A DNA stretch of 64,000 nucleotides, from NCBI GenBank assembly GCA_039105265.1, contig JAPFFF010000002.1, positions 7,006,001-7,070,000 of the forward strand. Direction: 5' to 3'. Numbering within the stretch: position 1 is the stretch's first letter; each line of letters begins with the position of its first letter. This stretch comes from Tritrichomonas musculus. Its lineage: Eukaryota > Parabasalia > Tritrichomonadida > Tritrichomonadidae. Under the pieces are notes generated by a model. The model had not been told where the DNA came from. It saw only the letters and a list, made by a program, of their open reading frames with translations, and searched no databases. Positions 40,763-50,154 of this stretch are shown here, piece by piece. Made by a program: the position numbers and the translations under genes.

Positions 40763-41949
40763 GAAGATTTGATAATAAAAAAAGATTATATAAGTTTTAT
40801 TTGACCTTTTTTTATTAGCATAAAGGACTATTTCATTTAAAAATTTCTTACAAACTTTTTGAGAGCTTTACTTCACCATAAAGGACTTTTAGAGGTTCTT
40901 TATATTTAAAGGGTCTGGAAAAAAACGTATTCGTCGGAAAAAACTTTATACGTTTACTTTTTCTCTGTTTCTAATTGGAATTGGATCTTGTAATTTTTTT
41001 TTTTTAAAAAATGCACTTTGGCTGAGTCCTGTTTTTGATGTGTTTCAACCGAAAAAACTGACTTTGTTTTATATAGAATTTTGTAAAATAATTAAGAAAT
41101 TTTTGAAAATGAATTTTAAAAAAAAGCATTCTGAAAAAATCGAGTGATTGTAAAATAACTAAATCTCTTATTAGTTCTCAAGAAACTTGTACTTTTTTTA
41201 CATAATCCTCAGCAATATTATAATTAAGATATAATAACCGCACACATAAAAAAAAAAAGTTGAATACTAAAATAGGATATTTAATCATATGAATAAAGTA
41301 ACAAAAAAAAGAAAATTGTTTTAATTAAATCATTTGAACATGAAACTGGTTATTGCACAAGAATATGCTGCATATTATCAAATAAAAATAATGAAATTTG
41401 TTTTGTAAATGATCTCATGATATCGTTGATGAGTAATGATGTATTGCCACTATAAATGGACAAAAAATGAACTGTTGTTAATTTCAAGCATTGGTGTTTG
41501 CTGATTAGTCTTTGGCTTATTTTTTTAAATAGATGTTTGAATGAATTTTTCGGTTTTAAAAGCTTTATTTTCTTTTTCTGATAAAATGGTTCGATTGAAA
41601 TAATATTGAAATTGTATATCGTTTTTTCAAATACATTACTATCATTAAAAAAATAATCATATCATTTTTATGAAGTACTCTGTCCTTCATTAATAATATT
41701 ATTTACAGTGTCGCGATATCCTTTTGTTCTATTGGTATGATTTAAAGAGGTTTCATGGGATGAAGTTTTTATTATTTAATTTCATATTATCATCATGCAA
41801 AAATCATGTTGCCAAATAAAGAATTGTTACTTTTCAATTTGTTATTCTTATCTAGAGCTTTAATTAAAACGAAGTTGATCAAATGATTAAATATCTTATC
41901 AATAATAACACTTTCTTCCTATCACTTTTGAAACTAATAATACTTATTC
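40227..41949. other. Spacer with long poly-A runs
   Basis: No gene seen. Poly-A runs of 30 (40460-40489) and 54 (40706-40759). Between them a short GC-rich patch (40560-40590, AGCCGAGGCGAGGCC and GTAGGTGGCGGTAAG) stands out from the AT-rich background. Confidence 0.5.
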
Positions 41950-42764
41950 AGAATATTGATCATCATTATTATGAAACCCAGGGATTGATATCGTTTTGCT
42001 TCCTATATATTCGTTAAAGCACTCTTCATGTTCCATCCCACGTACATCCCTTGCCTTTTTGATGTCTGCTCTTGCGGCGTATACTTCTGCGCGTGTTGAT
42101 TCCATTACTGGTGCTTCAAAAGTTTTTATATGCTTGGATCTTCTAATGGTTTTATATAATGTATCCTATTTAATTGATAACGAGAACTTGTTGAAAATTA
42201 TATCTATTGACATATCAATATCTGGCGGACGATTCTTTTGGAAAGCGATTCTATTTCATCATAAAGAATTGTTAGCTGCTCTTGTGATAGTTTCTTTGGC
42301 CTTCCTTGTTGTTGCCTCACACGTTTCATTCTTTTTTTATAAGTGGAAATTGTGCCTTTTGATACACCAAATAAACCTCCGATTACTGAAAGACTACAAT
42401 TATATACAGGATCTAAATGAATTAATTCAATGGTTAAATAAATCTGCTCTTGATATAGTAAACCACTTTCAAATAATTTCTTATGATTTTTTTTTAAAAC
42501 TGATTGAACATTTTTCGGAAGATTGTCGAATATTTCATCTATAAAAAAGCAAACCGGCATTCTTAAAACTCTTCTATTGTCTTGATTTCCCTCTTCATTA
42601 TTGAAATCCTCTTCTTCGAATATTTCTTCCTCTTCTTCTTCTTCATAAATAATTGGTACATTTAAAACCTCATCGCTTCCAAGAATTTCATCATTTAGAA
42701 CTTTTTCAAGCAATTGGTCATGCTTTTTTAATAACCTCCTAATTGCTTCAGTATCACTCTCCCA
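41950..42764 (-). pseudogene. pogo/Tigger-like DDE transposase remnant
   Basis: Reverse-strand remnant of a DNA transposase. The readable part (42204-42764) starts without an ATG and includes a long acidic run of Glu. It then has a helix-turn-helix of Psq/HTH type (NCSLSVIGGLFGVSKGTIST) and the linker RQQQGRPKKLSQEQLTIL, the usual GRPxxL hinge before the catalytic domain. A further piece at about 42000-42110 (TFEAPVMESTRAEVYAAR) lies in another frame, and the catalytic Asp motif is not reached. It is therefore frameshifted and truncated at both ends. The arrangement resembles trichomonad DDE_1-type transposases. Plain DNA transposon, not expected to be active. Confidence 0.65.
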
Positions 42765-43059
42765 ATTTTAGGAATAATGTAAAGAATAGTCTGCGCGGCT
42801 CAAAGCCCTGTATTTTTCTTTTGATGATTAGTTTTTCATTACATGCTGTCATTATCCTTCATTCATTCAACATCATTGTATGAGGTCTTGACATTTACCA
42901 GATAGTTCATAGCATCTATTCAAACAACCTTATTTTTTGGCAAAGCAGTATCCAATATCATCAAAGGAAAAAAAAACAAACCAGATGCTACTCATGAACA
43001 TCTAATATCAATCTGCCATATACAACTAAAAGTAGGGAAAAAGTAGAGTATTTTCTAAA
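42765..43059. other. Spacer, nothing recognised
   Basis: About 300 bp of AT-rich DNA without a coding signal, between the transposase remnant and the decayed coding fragment. Confidence 0.4.
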
Positions 43060-43430
43060 TCACTGATTCGTTTGAGTATGCTCTTTTAATTCTTGTGAAT
43101 AGCCATCATCATCAAGAGTGCCATCTTCAGGGCTCTTTTCTACTTTTTCTTGTATATTGACAGCAGTTACTTGGTCTTCTTTATAGTAAGAATCCTTATA
43201 GACATGTTGTGATGGCTCATATGTTTCTCGAGTTGGTGGAACTGATTCAACATTATGATCACTTTCGTCACTATAGGTACATGATAGCTTTGTATATTTC
43301 CTTTGATTCTTTGTTGGAGGTTATTGGTAGTCTTCATAATCAGCCTCTTGGATGATGTTTGTTGCTTCTTTGGGATACTTAGTTTATTTGGTGTTTCGAA
43401 TGCTGGCTGAGAAATCTTCTTTTATATGCA
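43060..43430 (-). pseudogene. Decayed fragment of an acidic Ser/Pro/Tyr-rich protein
   Basis: A reverse frame free of stops runs from 43320 down to a TGA at 43060, with protein-like composition (YSDESDHN, SVPPTRETYEPSQH, KSPEDGTLDDDGYSQEL) and no ATG. Just upstream another frame carries TPNKLSIPKKQQ. The base composition is less AT-rich than the flanks, as in coding DNA. It looks like the C-terminal end of a disordered host protein that has lost its start. The DDDGYS element recalls the repeat units of the 777-residue protein at 37893-40226, but that similarity is too short to claim kinship. Confidence 0.4.
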
Positions 43431-43977
43431 GTGAATATAAATGAAAATCCAGTTGTGGAAAAAAAACTAGTTCATATTGAAGTGATCTGTATATATACTA
43501 CTACAAGAAGGAACTGTATGATAGTTTTTTGACCAAAAATGCGGAGGAGATATACCAGAAAACTTCAATTACTCGTGTACATATGAACATACTTGTGAAA
43601 ATGCTTGATAGAAAAAACATTCATATACTTAATTAACTTTGAAGATATGAAATGAGTAAAGAGTTTTTTCGGAAACAATGAATATCTAGAAGTGAACAAA
43701 GGAATTGTCGGTGTAATTAATATATTCTTAATGGCCATCCAAAAAGATCATTCATATCTTGTTGTTCATATGAAAAAAACTTTTTTTTTCCAATTTCAAA
43801 TCATGAAAGATTCATCAAAGATTTTATATTACTTTTATAAAAAATTGATGATGTTTTAATACTATTTTTTCTCATTCTTGAAAAGATATGGTATGTTTTC
43901 ATCAATTAAATTTGAAATCATTTAAAAAGTTTAATGAATTAACTTTTTCAATTAATAAAAATTTTTATAAATTTAAA
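43431..43977. other. Upstream spacer of kinase-Sel1 gene
   Basis: No supported gene. Contains the presumed promoter of the kinase gene. An in-frame ATG at 43888 would add 30 residues of low-quality sequence to that gene. Confidence 0.4.
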
Positions 43978-46263
43978 ATGGAAAATAAAATCAATCTTGA
44001 AAATTATAAACAAATAAAAAGAATTGGATTTGGCGGCTATAGTACTGTCTATCTAACAAAAGATCTACGGAATGAACAATTATGTGCTGCTAAAGTTTTA
44101 AATTTCCAATTAAACAAACCTCAAAATGATGAAAATACAAAGATTTTCACAAGAGAAGTTAATTTACTTTCAAGCTTACAACATATTGCAATTCTTCATT
44201 TTATAGGATTTAGTCCACATGATTTTTATGGCGACCCATATCCCACAATATTAACCGAATATTCAAGTAATGGCTCACTTCGTGATATTTTAATTCTTTT
44301 AAATCAAGGTGTGCATCCAGAAAAATGGAATAATACAAGCAAATATATCATTTTATATGGTATTGCAGCAGGAATGGATTTTATTCACCAAAACAACATT
44401 ATACATCGTGACTTAAAACCAGAAAATATTTTATTGGATGATTTTTTCTTTCCAAAAATATGCGATTTTGGACTTTCAAAAATATTTGATATAAATAACA
44501 GAAGTCAACAATCCATTAGCACAACGACTTATAATTATATGGCACCTGAAATGATGAAAGATGAACATCAATATAATGAACTTGTTGATGTTTATTCCTA
44601 CGGAATATTATTATTTGAAATAATCACCGAAAAAAACGCGTATTATGAACTCGATAACAAATATTCAATTCCATTCAGAGTAAAAGAAGGCTACAGACCC
44701 CAATATCCTCCCAATTTCACCATCAATTCCAAAATGAAAAATCTAATTGAAAAATGCTGGAGTCAAACGGTCTCCGAACGACCAAATTTTGATTCAATTA
44801 CAAAAATACTTCGCAATGATGAAATGGCCACGATGATGTCAGTTAACCTTGATGATTTCCACTTTTACTTAGAATTGATAGAAAAAACCGCTAAATCATT
44901 CAAACCGAATTTTCACAACTTTTTGAAAAAAGAAGTAGAAACTTTTATTTCCAATTCAAAAAGTACATCATTGAGTGTTCACAAATTTGAAGGAAATATT
45001 TATCCTCCTCTCAAATTGGGAAGACTCAACAGCAGCTGCAGAAAACAGATAAAAAAGGCTGAAGAAGGCGATGCAGACATGATGTTCATTGTTGGTCAAT
45101 CATTGATTGATGGCACGAACGGTTTCCAGAAAGATGTTAGCATTGGCTTGAAGTATTTAGAACAAGCAATTGAAAGGAACAATGAAGAAGCAACGGAACT
45201 TTACTCACGTCTTCTTTTTGAAGGAAAAATCATTCAAAAAGATGTCCAACTTTCATTAAAATTGATTGAAAAACCATTTTTAAACGGAAGTTCAAATGCA
45301 AAATTGATTCGTTCACAAATTGAATTAAGTAAAGAACAACCGAATCTTTCTTTTGTTAAGAAAATTTTACTTGAGGCGATTGATGATAATAACACTGAGG
45401 CAATGATTCAATACGGCAAATTGATGATGAAAGAAAATCGTCAAAAAGGGTTTGAAAGAGATTTCAATAAATCATTGAAATACTTCAAATTGGCAGCTGA
45501 AAATGGTGATGCTGAAGGCATGGCTTTTTATTCATATTTTCTTCGTTATGGCTTCGGTGTTGTCGACTTCAATTATGAAGAATCAGCCAAATATGCAAAG
45601 CTTTCTTGTGATTTGGGAAGCATGACTGGAACTGCTTTTTATTCTGAGTTATTGAGCAATGGTTATGGTGTTAAAAAAGACGTTGAGTCTGCTGTTTATT
45701 ATGCAAAGCTTTCTTGTGATAATGAGAATTCTTTCGGTATGAATATTTACGGTTGTATGTTGTTGGATGGATTTGGAAATTTGAAAAGAAACAAAAATTT
45801 AGCTTTCGAATATTTGAAGAAATCTGCAGATGAAGGAAACTTTGAAGGTTTGTGTAACTACGCTATTTACTTGGATAACTATTCACCACAGAATGAAGAA
45901 GAAATGGTAAGACTTTATAAATTGTCATGCGAAGAAGGTTGTCCTTTTGCTGCCCGTTATTTCGGATTTCTTTTTTTCGATGGAAAAGGAGTTGAGTTGA
46001 ATCCTTCCCTTGGAAATGAATATTTGAAAATTGCTGCGGATCTTGGCGATTCTTATGCAATGCTTGAATACTCTAGAAACTTGTGGAATGGAAATGGAAT
46101 CGAAATTAATAAAGAGGAGGCGTTGAAATACTTGAAAAATGGAATCAGTCATGAAAACAAAGAATGCATGGCTTCTTATGGAAAACTGATTCTTGATTCT
46201 ATGGTTCCTGGCGTTGATCCCAGTGAAGGATGGAAATATCTTGATATGAGTCGCTCTCCTTAA
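43978..46263 (+). CDS. TKL-type protein kinase with Sel1 repeats
   Basis: A 761-residue protein (start chosen at 43978; an upstream in-frame ATG at 43888 is possible). The kinase domain, about 10-275, looks catalytically complete: glycine loop GFGGYSTV at 17-24, AAK lysine at 39, HRDLKPEN at 143-150, DFG at 163-165, MAPEMM in the activation segment, VDVYSYGILLFEI and CWSQTVSERPNF. The TKL class is suggested by GSLRDIL and the overall fit to the trichomonad TKL set. The C-terminal part, about 360-755, carries about ten Sel1-like repeats (motifs such as AAENGDAEGMAFYSYFLRYGFGV and CMLLDGFGNL), which form a superhelical scaffold for protein binding. Kinase-Sel1 fusions are common in trichomonads. 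Cytosolic signalling is the likely role; the substrate is unknown. Confidence 0.92.
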   Translation: MENKINLENYKQIKRIGFGGYSTVYLTKDLRNEQLCAAKVLNFQLNKPQNDENTKIFTREVNLLSSLQHIAILHFIGFSPHDFYGDPYPTILTEYSSNGSLRDILILLNQGVHPEKWNNTSKYIILYGIAAGMDFIHQNNIIHRDLKPENILLDDFFFPKICDFGLSKIFDINNRSQQSISTTTYNYMAPEMMKDEHQYNELVDVYSYGILLFEIITEKNAYYELDNKYSIPFRVKEGYRPQYPPNFTINSKMKNLIEKCWSQTVSERPNFDSITKILRNDEMATMMSVNLDDFHFYLELIEKTAKSFKPNFHNFLKKEVETFISNSKSTSLSVHKFEGNIYPPLKLGRLNSSCRKQIKKAEEGDADMMFIVGQSLIDGTNGFQKDVSIGLKYLEQAIERNNEEATELYSRLLFEGKIIQKDVQLSLKLIEKPFLNGSSNAKLIRSQIELSKEQPNLSFVKKILLEAIDDNNTEAMIQYGKLMMKENRQKGFERDFNKSLKYFKLAAENGDAEGMAFYSYFLRYGFGVVDFNYEESAKYAKLSCDLGSMTGTAFYSELLSNGYGVKKDVESAVYYAKLSCDNENSFGMNIYGCMLLDGFGNLKRNKNLAFEYLKKSADEGNFEGLCNYAIYLDNYSPQNEEEMVRLYKLSCEEGCPFAARYFGFLFFDGKGVELNPSLGNEYLKIAADLGDSYAMLEYSRNLWNGNGIEINKEEALKYLKNGISHENKECMASYGKLILDSMVPGVDPSEGWKYLDMSRSP

Positions 46264-46691
46264 ATAAATTCACATACTTTTATTAATATTATGTTTTATT
46301 AAATATTTGAAAAATTTAATCAATACATTTAAGTTTATTTTTTTTAGATTGAAAATCATAGAAAATAAAAGTGTTTAAATAATGGATAAAATTAAGATCA
46401 CCAATATCAAAATATCTGTTTAATGTATCAACACTATCCGTATTTTTTTTTTTTTTTTGATCGAAATATTCAGAAAGAAAATAGTTTATTCATTCTATTT
46501 TAAAAGTAGTTTGAATGCTATATCGAAGTGAACATTTTCTGGATTATTAAATTATTTTTTCAATCAAATTAAATTGGCATTTTACTATCGATTAATCTAT
46601 CAATTATAGAAATGCTAAAATATTTTGTTTCCTATTGATCAATAAAATTGGGCAATCAATGACATGAGAAAAAGTTCAACTATAAAAAAAT
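46264..46691. other. Spacer after kinase-Sel1 gene
   Basis: No gene. AT-rich, with a 14-T run at about 46446-46459. Confidence 0.4.
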
Positions 46692-47165
46692 AATTGACAT
46701 CCATTTTTGTTTTTTTTCAATATTCCAAATTTTGATAATTCAAAAATAGATTTCAAAAAGTGAATCTCACATTTTATGATTTCAATTTTTAATAAAGAAT
46801 TATATACCAAAAATGTAACAAACTTTTTGAATGAAATCACCATAAACAAAAAATAAGTTATTTATAAATATCTCATCATATTGTTCTAATATATTAAGTT
46901 TGGCTGCATATTGCATTATTTGAATAGAGATGCAATTTTTTGAAACATTAAATTCTTTGTTTTCACTTTTTGTAAATATTATTGAATAACTCATGTAATA
47001 TTCAATTAAATATTTGTGGTTAAATATTCAAAACATTGAAAACATCAGAAAAGTGATATAAACATATAAAAACTTTATTGTTTCCAAACCATTTTCATTA
47101 CTTCCATTCATTAATGATTGACCAACAATCTTCGATGAAACAACATCATATGATTCCATTCAAAA
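46692..47165 (+). repeat. Partial duplicate of the Myb gene promoter and first codons
   Basis: About 470 bp nearly identical to 47511-48005. It includes the motif TCATTACTTCCATTCATTAATG and the first codons of the Myb gene (MIDQQS). A small deletion of about 21 bp and divergence follow after roughly 60 bp of coding sequence, so only about 26 codons are open (ATG at 47114). It is a truncated gene start with a complete-looking promoter region and could still be transcribed. Confidence 0.85.
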
Positions 47166-47327
47166 CTATATTAAAAGCTTTATTCAATGTTTAAAACAAT
47201 TTATTGCCTATTTTTAACAAAATTTAAGATTCATAATATCTATATTAATTGAATATTTAAAGCATTATTCTTTATACAGCTTAATCAGAATTAAAAGATA
47301 AACAAAAAAGCATATAATATGAAAAAT

Positions 47328-47364
<37 letters not shown>

Positions 47365-47510
47365 CAGTGATTATTTGTTCATTTGATATTTGTTTTTTGT
47401 AACTCTATTATTACAAAAATGCTTGAATACCTCTTTTGGTACCTCGACTTTTTTTTATATAGCTATGGTCCTCATTTATTCATACTAATTTTTTAAATTA
47501 GAAGGATTTT
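47166..47510. other. Spacer with 36-T tract
   Basis: No gene. A homopolymer of 36 T lies at 47329-47364 between the two promoter copies. Confidence 0.5.
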
Positions 47511-47931
47511 AATTGACATCCATTTTTGTTTTTTTCAATATTCCAAATTTTGATAATTCAAAAATAGATTTCAAAAAGTGAATCTCACATTTTATGATTT
47601 CAATTTTTAATAAAGAATTATATACCAAAAATGTAACAAACTTTTTGAATGAAATCACCATAAACAAAAAATAAGTTATTTATAAACATCTCATCATATT
47701 ATTCTAGTATATTAAGTTTGGCTGCATATTGCATTATTTGAATAGAGATGCAATTTTTTGAAACATTAAATTCTTTGTTTTCACTTTTTGTAAATATTAT
47801 TGAATAACTCATGTAATATTCAATTAAATATTTGTGGTTAAATATTCAAAACATTGAAAACATCAGAAAAGTGATATAAACATATAAAAACTTTATTGTT
47901 TCCAAACCATTTTCATTACTTCCATTCATTA
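47511..47931 (+). promoter_or_regulatory. Duplicated promoter region of the Myb gene
   Basis: Upstream region of the Myb gene, present twice (the other copy is at 46692-47113). Just before the ATG at 47932 it reads TCATTACTTCCATTCATTA, which holds two matches to the trichomonad initiator TCAYTW, the closest ending at the ATG. That is the usual very short 5' UTR arrangement in this group and supports the start at 47932. Confidence 0.55.
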
Positions 47932-48831
47932 ATGATTGACCAACAATCTCCTATTGATTCCATTTCAATCCTCAATGAAGCCACATCATATGATTCCATT
48001 CAAACACGAAATGAATCATTCATCATGAAAGGAAACAAAATTCCTTTTCCTCAAATCTCACTGGATTCATATCAAAAGCAAGAATCATCATTGAACAATA
48101 CCAACAGCAGCTCCAAGAACAGACAAAATGTAAATAATAATTCTACAGAAAGTCTTAAATATCTCCAATATGATCCAAGGCACAAAACAGTCAACAACAC
48201 TTTTGAATTAAATAAACGGTTTCTCTTTTCAAAATTTTTTAAAAAAGAAAATAAAAAAATAAGAAAAAAGAGGGTTCCTTTTACTCTCGATGAAGACGAA
48301 AAACTGAAAAATTTAGTTAATCGATTTGGCGTTGGAAATTGGTCTTTGATTTCCAAGTTTATGACTGAAAGAACGCCAAAGCAATGCAGAGATCGTTATT
48401 GCAATTATCTTGCCCCTGGATACTTTAAAGGCGAGTGGACAAAAGAAGAAGATGAGCTGCTTGTTAGACTTTATTATCTCTATGGACCGAAATGGGCTTC
48501 ATTGAAACAACATTTCACGGGAAGAAGCCCAAACTCGTTAAAAAACAGATGGAATTATTTTCTTTCTTATCAACAAAATAATACTTCTCGTTGTAGTCAA
48601 TTTCAAGCAATGGAAACTAAATGCATCGATAGTTGTTCAAAAGAACTGATTGAAATAAAAAATGTAAACAACTCATTTAATCAAGGAAATGATGAAAAAC
48701 GATTTGGCAACCTTTCAAATGAGGCGAAAAATGAGGGAACATTTCAATTAATAGATAATGAAAATGAAATTTTCGATATAATTCAATCTTCATTCTTTGA
48801 GAATGAAAGCGACTGGTTTATAATCAATTGA
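47932..48831 (+). CDS. R2R3 Myb-type transcription factor
   Basis: A 299-residue protein (ATG at 47932). An N-terminal low-complexity Ser/Asn region (1-100) and a basic patch (KKENKKIRKKR) are followed by two Myb/SANT repeats. The first is at about 114-160 (FTLDEDEKLKNLVNRFG, NWSLISKFM, RTPKQCRDRYCNYL) and the second at about 165-213 (GEWTKEEDELLVRLYYLYG, KWASLKQHF, RSPNSLKNRWNYFL). Tryptophans and recognition-helix residues are in place, so DNA binding is likely. The acidic C-terminus could activate. In trichomonads, R2R3 Mybs bind initiator-proximal sites of regulated genes. Its own promoter and start are duplicated just upstream. Confidence 0.92.
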   Translation: MIDQQSPIDSISILNEATSYDSIQTRNESFIMKGNKIPFPQISLDSYQKQESSLNNTNSSSKNRQNVNNNSTESLKYLQYDPRHKTVNNTFELNKRFLFSKFFKKENKKIRKKRVPFTLDEDEKLKNLVNRFGVGNWSLISKFMTERTPKQCRDRYCNYLAPGYFKGEWTKEEDELLVRLYYLYGPKWASLKQHFTGRSPNSLKNRWNYFLSYQQNNTSRCSQFQAMETKCIDSCSKELIEIKNVNNSFNQGNDEKRFGNLSNEAKNEGTFQLIDNENEIFDIIQSSFFENESDWFIIN

Positions 48832-49187
48832 ATTAATGTTTATCTTTATTTTATCAATAAACATCAAAGAATCAATTTATTTAAAAATTATCTGTTTTAT
48901 AACTTTTTGAGTATTTTACAAAACTCAAAAAGTGATACCTAGATATTTTTTTTTTTTTGAATTCATATTTAGCACAACAGTATACTTTGGATTGATTTTT
49001 TTAATATTCATAATAATATGAAATATACATGCTATTATTATTAACTTTTAATAACTACATTATTTATGAATTTTATTTTTGAATAAATATTAAATTATAC
49101 ATGATAAAAAAAAATTAAACATTAAATTTCAACAATTCAATTTAGTTGGCTGCTCTTTGAAATTTGATGGGTAAATAATTTTGAATC
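48832..49187. other. Spacer between Myb and Nudix genes
   Basis: No gene. AT-rich. It contains the 3' end of the Myb transcript and the promoter of the Nudix gene. Confidence 0.4.
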
Positions 49188-49946
49188 ATGTCTGGAAAAG
49201 ATTTAATTATTCATAAAAAACGCCGTTTTGGTGATTATATCATTAAGTGGGAAGGCTCCTTAACAGATCCTTCTTTAGTTATCAAGTGCATCGAACAAAA
49301 TCTTTCACAATGGATTGAAGAAGACTCTCCATCTATTTGGATTCGACTTACTGGCAAAGATCTTGACCACGTTAATTACTTCCTTCAAAATGGTTTCAAA
49401 ATGCATAGAATCAAGAATGAAAGTACGCTTGTTTTAAATAGATGGATCAGAACTAAATCGTATTCTTTACCGCCAGCTCCTTTTTGCTATTTAGGGGTAG
49501 GAGCAATGTGCATCGATGATAAAAACCAAGTACTTGCTCTTCGAGAAAATTACAAAACTGGACCAGGCCATTGGAAACTTCCAGGAGGATTATTTGAAAA
49601 AACAAAAGACAAAAAACTTTCTGATGCAGCAGTTCGTGAATTATTCGAAGAAACCGGCATTAGAGGGGAGTTTCAATATGTTGCAATGCAAAGATTTTCA
49701 ATGAAAGGACCAATGTTCAAGGGATCTGATATTTACACTATTTGCCGTCTAAAACCATTAACAACGGAAATACACTTTGATCCAATCGAAATTGCAGAAT
49801 GCAGATGGCTACCAATTGAAGAATTTTTATCCAATACGCACCCTGTAGCAAAAGAAATAGTATCTCATGCTCTAAAAACAGTGGAAGGATTTAGAGAAAC
49901 ATCAGGAAATAATTATGCTTTATACTCAAATCGCATTAATGAATAA
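49188..49946 (+). CDS. Nudix hydrolase of the NUDT6 / pre-nudix type
   Basis: A 252-residue enzyme that would hydrolyse a nucleoside diphosphate linked to another moiety (family members act on ADP-ribose, NADH or CoA derivatives). An N-terminal pre-nudix region at about 15-95 (WIRLTGKDLDHVNYFLQNGF, then LVLNRWI) is followed by GVGAMCID and the Nudix box at about 133-158 (PGGLFEKTKDKKLSDAAV then RELFEETGI). The REUxEExGU part is complete (R150, E151, E154, E155), but the first conserved Glu of the strict GX5EX7REUXEEXGU pattern is Lys or displaced, as in some NUDT6-like proteins. No targeting peptide is evident. Rather unusual for its domain architecture among protists, but the start and length fit the family. 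Confidence 0.9.
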   Translation: MSGKDLIIHKKRRFGDYIIKWEGSLTDPSLVIKCIEQNLSQWIEEDSPSIWIRLTGKDLDHVNYFLQNGFKMHRIKNESTLVLNRWIRTKSYSLPPAPFCYLGVGAMCIDDKNQVLALRENYKTGPGHWKLPGGLFEKTKDKKLSDAAVRELFEETGIRGEFQYVAMQRFSMKGPMFKGSDIYTICRLKPLTTEIHFDPIEIAECRWLPIEEFLSNTHPVAKEIVSHALKTVEGFRETSGNNYALYSNRINE

Positions 49947-50154
49947 ACGATGTTAATATTTTACTATTCTTTTTGATTGTTTACTAATTGTATAAAAACA
50001 ATATTTAATTTGCACAGCTTAAGCGATTTATTTAAAAATATAACTAAATTATCATCAAATATGATCATATCGAAAATCAACATTAGCGCTATTGCTATAA
50101 AATCTATATAAAATCATCATTTTATACAAAATAATAAAAACTTTATGATTAAAA

